Assembly (NCBI GenBank): GCA_003427395.1
Contig: BFEA01000141.1
Span: 1,178,768 to 1,234,199, forward strand
From: Chara braunii
Lineage: Eukaryota; Streptophyta; Charophyceae; Charales; Characeae
Reading direction: 5' to 3'
Length of the DNA stretch: 55,432 nt
Of the stretch, positions 20,149 through 33,367 are shown in pieces (the first letter of the stretch is position 1; each line of letters begins with the position of its first letter). The position numbers and the translations under genes are program-made. A model generated the notes under the pieces. The model was not told the DNA's origin. It worked only from the letters and a program-made list of their open reading frames with translations, and ran no database searches.

Positions 20149-20189
20149 CGTAATACTTCGTATAGCATACATTATACGAAGTTATACGA
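20149..20189. other. 454 paired-end linker containing loxP (sequencing artefact)
   Basis: The stretch has the loxP 8-bp spacer GCATACAT with its 13-bp inverted arms, one A missing from the left arm, and the flanks CGTAAT and ACGA of the 454 Titanium paired-end linker. It is library sequence, not genome. DNA on its two sides need not be adjacent in the organism. Confidence 0.95.
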
Positions 20190-20559
20190 GTGGTGGGTGG
20201 CGGGGAGGTGGGGCGACTCCTCCCCCACCACCAATCAATCAATCAATCAATCAAACCCCTTTTTTTTTTTTTTTTTTTTGCATCTGCATTTTTTCAAAAC
20301 ACCTCATACTTCTGCAAAAGACCTAAATTCATTTCTAAAAAAATACAGCTAAACTCACGGACCATATATCTCATGATGAAAAATGACAAAAAAAAATTCC
20401 TGCTTTTTTTTTTTTTTTTTTTTTTAAATCCAATTTCGTTTTTGATTTTTTTAAAAATCCTAAACAAAGTCGGATTCAAGAAAAAAAAAATGAAGTTGTA
20501 GGGCCTAAAATTCCCTACAACCCCTTATATATATATATATATTTTACCTATTATTTAAT
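20190..20559. other. Low-complexity flank with poly-T runs
   Basis: Starts with a GC-rich foldback (20190-20231), then (AATC)n (20232-20254), then T runs near 20262-20279 and 20405-20425 and a short TA tract. No gene. Confidence 0.6.
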
Positions 20560-20648
20560 TCAGGAAAATTCGTGTAAAATCGGGTCAGCGGTGCGGACTA
20601 GGTAGGTTACGGATGCGGACCCGTTTGGGTCCGCGATCCGAGCTGGAC

Positions 20649-20668
20649 CCCGCGGACGCGTCCGCGGG
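20649..20668. repeat. 20-bp GC palindrome
   Basis: A perfect palindrome centred on GGACGCGTCC. Just before it, at 20615-20634, GCGGACCC-GTTT-GGGTCCGC can form a second 8-bp hairpin. Confidence 0.75.
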
Positions 20669-21247
20669 TGTTTCATATCTCCCAGCAACGGCTCTCTCCA
20701 AGCCCTTGAGGTTCTCACCCCACTTGCGTCTCTAATGTAGACTGAAAAGCTAGCCAGCGTGGTCTTGTGCCTCCTTTTCCATAAGGCCAGCCGTCGGACC
20801 TCTACTAGAAATTCCTTCTCGGCACGGATCACTTGATCCCCTCTAAGCTCCGGATTAAGTTCCGCACTCCCCTCGACCTTAATTTCGTTACCGTCTTCAC
20901 AATTCTCTAATTCCCAACAAATCCTATTGGAGACGAACGTAGCTCTCATACCCTCTCCCCCCACCGAGCGAGAACATATATCGTTAACTCGTCTAGGATT
21001 GCGATCGCGGCTGTCTCCAGTAGTTTGATCCTAGCTAGGGACCCAGGCCTCGCCCTTCTTTCTTCCTCCCAACACAGAGTAAGTATCCGGAGAACTTCTT
21101 CTTTTACTCTCCCCAACCCCATAAGCTCGCCAAGGTCAGACTCGCTCATCCCCTAGTTTCCATCGACGACACGCGATCACGATCCGAATTAGATTTGAGG
21201 GGTCCAATCCTCCCAAACTCCCCTTCGTAGATCTTACCCAAGTATCT

Positions 21248-21887
21248 TCACGATATCCTTGATTCCCTCGCGTGTCGACCCCACCCTTCAAAGGCGTAAC
21301 CCAGGTCCTCTAGAGTCGACCAATCGTCCTTATAAGGATCCCGGAAACACCATGTTAGCAAGGTATGGAGGTCCGACCCCGTAAACCGGAACCGGTTTAG
21401 GATGAAAATCCTTCTCCCTACCGCCCTCTTAACTGCCTCGGAGGGGTAGATCCGTTTTAAGATAAAACGGGGAACTCCCACCGGCTCACTGGAGGCAAAC
21501 CTTGGTATCTCCTCCCACCCCCCGTAGGTTACTCGATATTCTTCTTCGCACCCTTCGCGAGGCTTCACCTCCTCTACTATCTCTTCTAGACGATCCCCTA
21601 CGGCTCGCGCGTCCCAGAGAGGGTCCTTCCCAGCCTGCAAGTTGCGCGGTATTTCTATAAGGCCCTCCTTCGAAAGGAATATTTGGCTTCCCCAATCACT
21701 ACCCCCCCTCGATACTCACCGCTAATCGCACGAACGCCTTCTCGCGCCGGATTACCCCTTCTTCTCTCAGAAGGGTCTTAGTTGGTTCTGCCAATCTAGC
21801 TCTAGGTAGAGTGACAAGGACAACTTCCCCGGTATCTTCTATTGGTTCTACTGACGCCCAGAGAGTTCTCGGGATCCCCCTTATCAT
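21248..21887 (-). pseudogene. Best-preserved W paralogue in the array
   Basis: Frames at 21887-21699 and 21640-21248 read GVIRREKAFVRL, then FLSKEGLIEIP, AGKDPLWDARAV, and LHTLLTWCFRDPYKDDW. The order and spacing match leader domain W1. At least one frameshift or stop separates the two halves. Confidence 0.55.
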
Positions 21888-22087
21888 CGGTCTTCGAACC
21901 CCCGCCGGTTCGCCACCTGCTCTTCCCCGAAGAAGCGGGCGTACGGGACGTCCGCCATGTGAGCTATAATCTCCTCAAAATCTCTCAACCTCCCAAATAT
22001 CGTATACTATTCTCCTCTTGGAGGAACCCTCGCGTCCACGCACCGCGTATAGAGCCAGAACAAACCCCTAGCCCGCACCCCGGATTC

Positions 22088-22612
22088 TCAAGCCACTCTA
22101 CGTACTGCTACTACTCTCTCCTCCGGGTCTCTTAAGAACGAATTGGTCAAGAATTGGGGTAGGTTCACGTGGAGGACCCCAGACACACGAGGGACTTCTC
22201 CAGGCTCGGTGAAGGACACTAGAGTCCACGACTCGAAAGTCCCTTCCTCGTAATCAGTCAGCACCAGGTTATTTGCTACCAGCCTCGCGGATTCCCGGTA
22301 TTCCGTATGGGTCACTTGCCTAGTTACTAAGCCCCTCCACACTTCGGTCCACACCTCCTCGTTGAGGAAGATCGTAGCCCGAATCTCTAGGAAACGACCG
22401 AGGTCCGGTGGGCCTCCTCTTTGCACACCTTCCTTCCAAGTGAGTCTGCGAGCTCGAACCCACACAAAGGCCCGCTCTCTGATCACTCCCCTTTTCTCAA
22501 CGCTCATCCAGTAAAGGGTCACGTGAGGGTCACCCGGAATCAAGACTTTACCCATGTCACTAACCTCTATCGACTCCATCGCCCCGTTCTCACTGAGCAC
22601 GAATCTCACCAT
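22088..22612 (-). pseudogene. W paralogue with the beta module
   Basis: A 174-codon frame with VTLYWMSVEKRGVIRER near the start and ATIFLNEEVWTEVWRGLV in the middle. It aligns by motif with the copies at 21.7 and 23.7 kb. No known family. Confidence 0.5.
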
Positions 22613-23279
22613 CTACTGGTGTTGTTTTAAGAACCCACTGGCGATATATTTTCGGTGAGAGAGTGAAGGGTTTCTCTAGAGACCCCAATCTCCTAAAAAT
22701 ACCCCAAAGCTTCCCGCGTGGAGGGATAAACTGATCGATGCAATGCGTATATATCGTCCACAGGGCCCCAAAGGGTAATCCCAAACTCCTATCCCTCTCT
22801 AGAAGCCTTGCTATCTTCCCTTCGTTTGCTCCTAGGAACAGGAAAGATGGCACCCTCACAGAGTCACAGTCAATGGATAACACGACCTCGGAAGCTCTTT
22901 CTTCCCTGCGAACCTCACCTTCTCTACGGCCTCAAACCTAAGTCGCTTCTGGACCCTACTCATCCATTCTCTTTGCACTTCTCTTGCCTCCCTCAACAAC
23001 TTATCCAGCCCACCCCCTTGTCTCACGACCAGGGGTACTACAATCTTTGCCTAAGCTTCCGGGGCTACGAAGATAACCGCGGTCACCTCGAGACTCCTCT
23101 CAACCCCTCGGCCCTCAACCTCTTTGGACTGAACTCCCCACTGACCGTGGCCCTTCCCCCTTCTATCCTCTCCCAATCGGGGACCTCCCCGTTGCCAGGG
23201 ATTAATCTCCGTGTCTCACAGCCTTCTATGGAGGACTCGACGAAGCGTCCTAGTTCCGTATTATGGAACACCATTCATT

Positions 23280-23777
23280 CTAAAACATTTTCTGGGACAC
23301 TCCGAAGACCCTTTGGTAATCGTAATCTCGTCCGCCCTCGCGGTCCCGAGCCGATTCCTTAAAGATCCCTGCGCGAATTCTACATGCTTTGATTCCGTAT
23401 GGCACAGGGTTATCAACGCAATAGGTGTAGTACCAATGGAGCGACCTAACAGATAGCTGCCACCCTCTCTCCCGTACTATAGACCGCACAACCTTCTCGT
23501 ACCGCTCCTCTTTCCCGCTTACCCTCCGGAAAACGAAAGACGGGAATATGGCCTGGACGCACGCGGTGGCGCGAGGGTATTCCTCGTCTCGAATGCAAGT
23601 CACCCTTACCTCAATTCGTGGGCAGTAGCAAAGGGGCTCCGCCTCAAAGATCTGCCTTAGAATCGGACCTGCTCGAGTCTCCCAATGATCCGCACGGTAC
23701 CAACCTAGGACCAAGTGAGTGACGTAATATACCCAGGCCTCCCTACTCAAATAGACCGTTCCTTCTGCACGGACCAC
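23280..23777 (-). pseudogene. W paralogue with the helical module
   Basis: A 165-codon frame: GTVYLSREAWVYYVTHLVLG near the start, LHWYYTYCVDNPVPYG in the last third. A second, shorter helical copy lies at 22590-22883. Confidence 0.5.
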
Positions 23778-24027
23778 TGTTCGTCTAGGCCTCTTTCCGT
23801 TCGGGGGCCTGTTCCGGTACCACCTGTCTCCTTCCCAAGTTCCTACCGCGAACCGAGCCGAAAGGAAAACTCTCTTCTCTAGTTATAACGCTTTCTCGCG
23901 ACCAGCTAGATACCTCTCGGTGCGATGGTGTAAGGGGACGCTAAACTTGCGGCTAAAGCACTCCCTGTCCTTGCTTAAATACGCCCTCTCTATTCGAACC
24001 CCCTCTTCTTCAGTACCTTCTATGATC

Positions 24028-24760
24028 CTAACCATCCCCTTGGACTATCTCCTCTATGATTTGGACCAGTGCTCTCCAACCGTCCGAACCGTCAAGGAAG
24101 GCTTCTGGAATAGTAGGAACAGGCCTACCCCCTCGTAAATACGTCCGATACCCCAACGAGTAGAAATACTTAATCTCGTAGGCCCCCAGCAGTTCCCTCT
24201 CGAGCTGCGCGTGGCCGACCGCTTCCTCCCAACTATCCAAAAAGCCTACCTCTCTATCTGCACCCTCTTCCACGTACAAGGCTATGTCGAAATCACCAGT
24301 CCACCAGTAGAAATTATAGCACCACATGGCCACCCCGCCTTGACTACCCACACTAATTCCTGCAGGTTCAAATTCTAGAGCCCTCAATCTCATGGGGTTG
24401 CTGTTCTCACCACTCTTTCCACGATCCCTATTAGTACTTTCCAATCGTCCGATCCGTCGAGATAAGCGTCTGGAATGGTTGGCGCCGGGCGCCCACCTCT
24501 GGGGTAGGTTTGGTAACCTAAAGAGTAAAAATACTTAAACCCGTAACCCCTCAACTCCCCCCTTGCACCGCGAGAGTGGCCTACCGCCTCCTCCTATCCA
24601 CGAAGGAAATCCTCCCCTTGATCAAGCCCTTCCTCCACGTAGACACCCACGTCAAAGTCACTCGTCCATAGTCGAAACGTGTAGCACCATACGTCAATAC
24701 CCCCGTACGTACACACGCTAATCCATGCTGGGACGTCTTCTAAGCTAATGCAGTATAATC
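24028..24760 (-). repeat. Tandem doublet of an unknown domain (domain X)
   Basis: Two adjacent ~360-bp direct repeats (24028-24400 and 24410-24755) encode related minus-strand segments. Shared residues include DGSD-x-W, KYFYSLGY, GGRP-x-PTIP and a Tyr-Val-Glu-Glu-Gly motif. The downstream copy is an open frame of 138 codons (24444-24028); the upstream copy is broken by at least one stop. The domain is unrecognised. It sits just 5' of the W array on the same strand. Confidence 0.7.
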
Positions 24761-25350
24761 AAAAAGAATCTCCAAGTTTCACTTCCTTTTGGCCACTCGA
24801 GAGACCACCTCTACCCCGCAAGGAGAAGATGCATGTGAGCTCAAAAGGATCAAATGGACCAGAGAAGGAACGTCGTCTCACTCGGCTACCTTCTTGTCCT
24901 CCCCCGCTGAGAGACCCCTTCCCACTACCGGTATAGAGACTAGCCGCGGACACAGGTTATCCCCGAGGAAGGGTGGCAACCCCCTCCCCGGAGTCGGACC
25001 AAAGTCACACACCCGGGTCCTACGTCCCCCACTGAACCGACCCCTAGTCCTAAGTTAGCCTAACCGGTACCACGCCTCTACTCGGCCCACCTCAAGCGTG
25101 GAATTACCCAGGTCCCAGGACTGGATCCACCTATTAATCGAAGATCACTAGCCTATCTATTCCCTCTCATTCTCCTCATCGCTCACTTCGTTCCCTTCTC
25201 CCTTCTCCGCCTCCGGCTGTTTCTTTTCTCTCTTGGAATCACGGAATTCAATCGGGGAGTCTGAAAAGGAGGGGTGGGAAAAGCCGAGATTTAGGAAGAG
25301 TCTCTCAGGTTGGGCAGATGTACGTTTGTACCTTGTGGTCTTCGGTTCCT
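24761..25350. other. Leader-like region without a clear ORF
   Basis: Continues the composition of the flanking minus-strand pieces, but no frame can be supported. Confidence 0.4.
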
Positions 25351-25920
25351 TCAATATTCGTTCTCGTAGTCCCAATAGTCCCCTAGGTCCGAGTCCGAGA
25401 AATCGGCAAGGCACCGGTCCACCCAAGACCCGTCCTCCGATCCCTCGTCCAAGGTGCCCCACGTATCTCTCACCTCTCCTCCCTGGGGCAGTCCTCTCTC
25501 CCCCTCACTCACAACGGCGGTTGAATTTCCCTCGCTCCCTTGCCCCGGAACCTGAAGCACCACTCTCCTCACCCCCAAGTCCCGAACGGTCCCCGCTTGA
25601 GAACTCCCCTCCCAAACGGGAGGCCTCTCTCTCGCGGGCTCCGCACACAACCCTCGCGGGTCGAGAATCGAAAACCCAAACCCTTCCCGCGGAATCCTTT
25701 CCGGTCAGGGAGCCACCCCTTGGGCGGGCGCCCTCCACAGTCCGTGCGGGTCAAGGATGTTAGGCGACCCCGTTGGATCCCAAATAGATAATGCCCTCGG
25801 GCCCTCTCGAACCCCCCCTTCTTCTCTCCCCCTTGAGTCCACTCTTCCTTCCCCACGTGCGGACCCCCTCACGCTATTTTCCCGAACAGTTCTTCTTCCC
25901 ACCCTCTCGTTATTTTTCAC
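25351..25920 (-). pseudogene. Acidic leader-type ORF, interrupted once
   Basis: A single minus-strand frame runs from 25920 to 25351, broken by one TGA at about 25705. It is Arg/Gly/Glu-rich at first and ends in the acidic segment DRCLADFSDSDLGDYWDYEN. The position 5' of the domain X/W array resembles an N-terminal region of the same element. No known family. Confidence 0.4.
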
Positions 25921-26859
25921 CCTTTAAATTTTTAGAAATAAACACTCGTAAAAAGAACCCACTCCAAAGAAAAACTGACCTGGATACCTTCCGGAGGCCG
26001 AGAGCGGGGACTGGAGTCGCAAGCGGGCCGAAGCGGACCTGCAAAATCCAAGAAACCTCGACACCCCAAGTCCCTCGCACCCAAAACGGCCCCGACAACC
26101 CTCCCCAAATGAAAAAACAAGCCCCAAGTAGCTCCCCCACCGTTGTTGCCCAAGTGAAAATGGTACCAAAAAAGTCGCCGCGCGGTTCGAAGAAAGTCGC
26201 AGTCGTGCCGAAGAAAGTAGAGAACGAAAAATTGTCGTTGAAGAAGTGAATATCCTGAAAAAAACGATGTCGAAGAACTCCCGCCACTGCCTGTCACGCC
26301 GGTCCTCCCTTACACCGCAGTTCCTGAGCCGGCCGCGGCCGCAGGAGAAATGCCCATCCCCGGCAACGGTGCCACTTTGTCGGCCAGTTCCCCCGCCCCT
26401 CAGTCGTGATAGTCTGGCGAGAACTTCTTGTCGCTCCGTCGGCCCACTCTTCGGCCCCGGTGTGGCCAGCTGTCGGTACCCTTCCCCGCTTAAGCAGGCG
26501 TGCTTCTACAGGGGCTTTTGCAAGCAAGAGGCCTGATAGAGTCGTAAACCCGTAAGCTCAAGAGAAGAGCTCAAAGCCAATAGGGTTCAAGTCAAAGGTG
26601 GCCGTAAATGTTCGGAGAGTGAGCTTCAAAGCGCCACCATGAGCTGACGAAAAGACTGGCTTCCGAAAAGTTTAGGATCCGAAGCCCGTAGCGCATTTCT
26701 GAACGAGCACCGGCCCCCTGCGGGAAAAGGAAGACGCGGTACCTTCGAGCTCGCGGCGAGGCCAGTCGCTAGCACCCCCCCCGCCCTGAGAAAAGACAAT
26801 TTCGTAACAGAGACTCAGAATTTCGAGGCTCTCTTAACAGAGAGAGACAAGCCTGCAGC

Positions 26860-27470
26860 AACTCGGTTTGGGAGACAAAGAAAACTTAGCGAGCCAGTGA
26901 GGGACAAGCGCGTAACATCTCAGTTCGGAAGACAAAACCTCAACGAGTCGGAAAAGGACAAGCTCGTAATTTCCCAGTTCGGAAGATAAAGCCTTAACGG
27001 GCCAGAAAAAAGACAAGCTCGTAATTTCTCAGCTCGGAAGACAAAACCTTAACGAGCCAGAAAAAAAAACAAGCTCGTAACAACTCAGTTCGGAAGACAG
27101 AACTTAACAAGCCAGAAAAGGCAAGCTCGTAACATCCCAGTTGGGAAGACAAAACTTAACGAGCCACAAACGCAAGCTCATAACAGCTCAGTTCGGAAGA
27201 CAAAACTTATCGAGCCAGAAAAGGCAAGCTCATAACTTCTTAGTTCGGAAGACAAACTTAACGAGCCAGAAAAGGCAAGCTCGTAACAGCTCAGTTCGGA
27301 AGACAAAAACTTAACGCGTCAGAAAAAAGCAAGCTTGTAACAACTCAGTTTGGAAGACAGAACTTAACGCCAGAAAAGGCAAGCTCGTAACATCTCAGTT
27401 CGGAAGGCAAAACTTAACGAGGCAGAAAAGGCAAGCTCGTAACAACTCATTTCGGAGGACAGAGAAAAAC
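26860..27470. repeat. ~52-bp minisatellite, about 12 units
   Basis: Degenerate tandem units of 45-56 bp with a core CTCAGTTCGGAAGACAAAAC, repeated about 12 times. Most units also contain GCTCGT and, about 30 bp later, ACGAGC, a 6-bp inverted pair that would allow a small hairpin in each unit. Confidence 0.85.
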
Positions 27471-27479
27471 TAAGTCGTC

Positions 27480-29660
<2,181 letters not shown>

Positions 29661-30033
29661 CGTTGCATCCTGGCACGTTAGGCCGGAAAGGAGGAAGACC
29701 CCTTCCCTCCCCGGGGTAAGGCCAAGTGCAGGCGTAAAGTTTCAGCAGCCCCCTCCTTTGTGAACCCCGCCTGCCGACCCTGATTCAATCCCTGTCGCCA
29801 AAGTCGGCTGCTTGGTCAGTCATCATATCGAGATGGCGGTATGGCGATTGGACCCGACCGATCGCTTTTCGGGTTCCGTACCAATTTTGGACATCTCGAG
29901 CTGGCTGCCGTTGCTGACCGATCACCATGCACTGGGAATGTTTTCCCAAAGTCCTGCAACCGCAATTATTGTCGGGCCCCTGTGACTATGCTCAGCTGTC
30001 GCTCTTCGGGCGATTTCGTAGGATCGCCACAGA
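29661..30033. other. No recognised feature
   Basis: Mixed-composition spacer before the second copy of repeat R1. Confidence 0.45.
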
Positions 30034-30520
30034 TACCCTCCTTCGTCCAGATCTGAGTTTAGTTCCGTGTAGATCCGGGGTAGCATGACAGTCCCCTGAA
30101 GTTGCGGCCCTGGTTTCAGCCCCTCCCCCACCTCCAACTGCCGCCGTCCGCGTGGTCCCCTCCTCTTCTGAAAGTCGAATTATCGGTTTTTCATAGTCAA
30201 CTTCGAACCCTCACAGGCGCGCCCTCTTTCAGAGTTTTTAGTGGCTCGCCAAAAATTCCGACGATGATCCTCGATTCCTTGCCCATGGCGTCAAAACCTC
30301 GGCTTTTGGGGATCCGCGCGAGCCTGCTTACGGCCAAGGTTCGGACCGTCACTCCAGCCAGTTGAAAGATTAGTATGAAGACCCGGATGCCCGAGGTCAT
30401 CCACAAACACCATGTCCACACGCACGCATACGTCAAAACCAAGCAAGAACAGCAAAAAAAGAGAAAAATGGTATTCATTTCAAAGAAAAAAAACCTTCGG
30501 CTGGTAGACAGCCGCCCGAC
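30034..30520. repeat. Dispersed repeat family R1, copy 2
   Basis: Aligns with 7921-8343. Copy 2 has about 65 extra bases at 30299-30364 that are absent from copy 1. The two copies share both ends, so they mark one repeat family. Confidence 0.9.
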
Positions 30521-30880
30521 ATCGGGGCCCCATGGAAGATCTGGTGTGAAGCCCAAGACCACGGCTTGGTGACCCAGACTGCCACCTCCCAGCCAACAGG
30601 TGGCTAGGGCCAGGCACAAAGGGTCTTCTTTTCAATTTCCTGCATACAGAGTCTATCTTATCAAACCTTTTGCTTGCCAGTGAAGTGCAACGGTTACCGG
30701 ACTGCCGCATACATGGGGGAGTGCACAAGGCTGTATTTTTGGAGTGTCAAACTGCCCTCCACATGAAGTTTGTGGCCTGTTATTTCTGCGAATTCCAAAC
30801 TGTAACCCTGACACTGGCATAGTTGTGTTCAATGACGTCGTCTTCGCCTAGTCCATAGCGGGCTGATGGCAAGCTTCGTC

Positions 30881-30893
<13 letters not shown>

Positions 30894-30972
<79 letters not shown>
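30894..30972. repeat. (GA)n microsatellite ending at a gap
   Basis: GA tract that runs into the N gap; the assembly probably broke here. Confidence 0.95.
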
Positions 30973-31887
30973 NNNNNNNNNNNNNNNNNNNNNNNNNNNN
31001 NNNNNNNNNNNNNNNNNNNNNNNNNNNNNNNNNNNNNNNNNNNNNNNNNNNNNNNNNNNNNNNNNNNNNNNNNNNNNNNNNNNNNNNNNNNNNNNNNNNN
31101 NNNNNNNNNNNNNNNNNNNNNNNNNNNNNNNNNNNNNNNNNNNNNNNNNNNNNNNNNNNNNNNNNNNNNNNNNNNNNNNNNNNNNNNNNNNNNNNNNNNN
31201 NNNNNNNNNNNNNNNNNNNNNNNNNNNNNNNNNNNNNNNNNNNNNNNNNNNNNNNNNNNNNNNNNNNNNNNNNNNNNNNNNNNNNNNNNNNNNNNNNNNN
31301 NNNNNNNNNNNNNNNNNNNNNNNNNNNNNNNNNNNNNNNNNNNNNNNNNNNNNNNNNNNNNNNNNNNNNNNNNNNNNNNNNNNNNNNNNNNNNNNNNNNN
31401 NNNNNNNNNNNNNNNNNNNNNNNNNNNNNNNNNNNNNNNNNNNNNNNNNNNNNNNNNNNNNNNNNNNNNNNNNNNNNNNNNNNNNNNNNNNNNNNNNNNN
31501 NNNNNNNNNNNNNNNNNNNNNNNNNNNNNNNNNNNNNNNNNNNNNNNNNNNNNNNNNNNNNNNNNNNNNNNNNNNNNNNNNNNNNNNNNNNNNNNNNNNN
31601 NNNNNNNNNNNNNNNNNNNNNNNNNNNNNNNNNNNNNNNNNNNNNNNNNNNNNNNNNNNNNNNNNNNNNNNNNNNNNNNNNNNNNNNNNNNNNNNNNNNN
31701 NNNNNNNNNNNNNNNNNNNNNNNNNNNNNNNNNNNNNNNNNNNNNNNNNNNNNNNNNNNNNNNNNNNNNNNNNNNNNNNNNNNNNNNNNNNNNNNNNNNN
31801 NNNNNNNNNNNNNNNNNNNNNNNNNNNNNNNNNNNNNNNNNNNNNNNNNNNNNNNNNNNNNNNNNNNNNNNNNNNNNNNNNNNNNNN
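30973..31887. other. Assembly gap (915 N)
   Basis: A run of N immediately before copy 2 of the 3.4 kb duplication. Long frames reported across it would be artefacts. Confidence 1.
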
Positions 31888-32048
31888 CCCCCCCCCACGC
31901 GGACCTCCTCCTCCCCATGTGTGACCTCCTCCCCGTGCACGACGTGCTCTTCCACCTCGCACATCGTCTTCGGATCTCCTCCTCCCCCTCACATCGGCCA
32001 AGGCACCAGCACGTCATCGGATGCTTTGTAAATTAGAACTATTCTATT

Positions 32049-32127
32049 GTGGTCGCCGCTGGATTCGAACTCACGTCTTCAATGCAACAGTTTCATGTGC
32101 GCATCCACTGAGCAACCTGCCACTGTG
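32049..32127 (-). other. tRNA-like Pol III promoter, duplicate copy
   Basis: Same sequence as 16897-16975 (A-box at 32105-32115, B-box at 32061-32072). Confidence 0.5.
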
Positions 32128-32252
32128 AAAAATCAGCACGAATCTTGTGCAAGAACATAGGAAGATACACCAAGACCGACAGATGCATTGAAAAGAAATA
32201 TCGGTGTGTGTATGGACTAAGGAGTTGTCAGATGCAAATGTCGCCGCGCGCG

Positions 32253-32254
<2 letters not shown>

Positions 32255-32328
<74 letters not shown>
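32255..32328. repeat. (GA)n microsatellite, duplicate copy
   Basis: Duplicate of 17103-17176. Confidence 0.95.
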
Positions 32329-32331
<3 letters not shown>

Positions 32332-32653
32332 CCATGTCGCTAGAACACGGAAATATACACTGCCATATTTTCAATCTTTCGCAAGAACATAGGAAGCGTG
32401 GCAATGTTTGTCTGTGTGTGTGTGTGAGTAGGATGAGTACAGTCGGAATGAATCTTCAGCCAGAACATGGAAATATACACTGCCACACTTTTTTTATTTC
32501 TTCTTTTTTTGGGTGTGTGAGAGAGAGAGTTTTCCATCGATAGATTAAGCAAGGCACCGGCCAACAGCCCCGTGGCTGGCCTCACGCTAGTCCCATCGAT
32601 ATCATGAGAAAAATTGAATGAATCTTTTGCCAAAACATAGAAAGATACATTAC

Positions 32654-32657
<4 letters not shown>

Positions 32658-32724
<67 letters not shown>
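32658..32724. repeat. (GT)n microsatellite, duplicate copy
   Basis: Duplicate of 17506-17572. Confidence 0.95.
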
Positions 32725-32726
<2 letters not shown>

Positions 32727-33312
32727 AACTAACCATAACGCTACCACAACGCGAATTGTGGCCACTGGGTCCTTATTACCCCTTGTACCGTGATCATGGT
32801 ATGCACCAGCCTCTATCATTCACCAACCCTACAAAGACACAAGGACTAGAGCCCGAGGGCACTGAGCCATGAGCCATAAACAGCAGTCGAATAGGAAAAA
32901 GCAACTGACAGCCAACAACAGCGCATACAACGAACAGCAAGGCAAATAACAACATATGTCACACAAGCTGGGGGGGAAAGGGGGAGGCGGGCGGGCAAAC
33001 AAACAGTACAGAGCAAGTACTAGGGGAAGGCAGATCAAAACGACGAAAGAAAAGGCATGTGACACCAAGCAACAACGAAGAGCAAGGGCTGGAGGGCACG
33101 GGGGAAAGGTGTGTGGACACACAACGACATAGGACAGCAAGGCATAGGATGACCAACGGCATCAAAGAGTAAAGGCTGGAAGACACAGAGGAGGCTGGAA
33201 GGCACAGAGGAAGCAGGAGGGGAGACAACGCAAGAACAAGAAACAGGTAAACCAAAAACATACAAGTCTAAAAAAAATGGAAGACCGGAAAAAATAAAAA
33301 CTGATGATAACA

Positions 33313-33367
33313 AGATTGTTTCGTCGGAGTTGCACCGACTCATCAGGAGGCTGAACCCTGACAATCT
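33313..33367 (-). ncRNA. Hammerhead ribozyme candidate, duplicate copy
   Basis: Same sequence as 18161-18215. If the duplication is an assembly artefact, only one genomic copy exists. Confidence 0.75.

Larger units (their letters stand above)
20560..23830 (-). pseudogene. Decayed tandem array of leader-domain W paralogues
   Basis: Minus-strand pieces repeat one motif order. Beta module: VIRAEKEFLVEVRRLALWK (20.87 kb), GVIRREKAFVRL (21.75 kb), GVIRERAFVWVRARRL (22.45 kb). Next module: FLSKEGLIEIP (21.68 kb), ATIFLNEEVWTEV (22.35 kb), GTVYLSREAWVYYV (23.75 kb). Helical module: LHTLLTWC (21.33 kb), VLRILTLCWEE (21.1 kb), LWTIYTHCIDQ (22.76 kb), LHWYYTYCVDN (23.42 kb). The same modules form leader domain W1 at 15567-16181. 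I count at least four partial copies, all frame-broken. Their function is unknown; context ties them to a Gypsy-type element. Confidence 0.55.

Noticed and set aside
20151-20184. A natural or engineered loxP recombination site
   Set aside because: The flanking bases match the 454 paired-end linker on both sides and it coincides with the end of a duplicated contig, so it is library sequence.
30780-32017. ORFs of nearly 400 codons across 31 kb
   Set aside because: They are open only because they cross 915 Ns and a GA tract.
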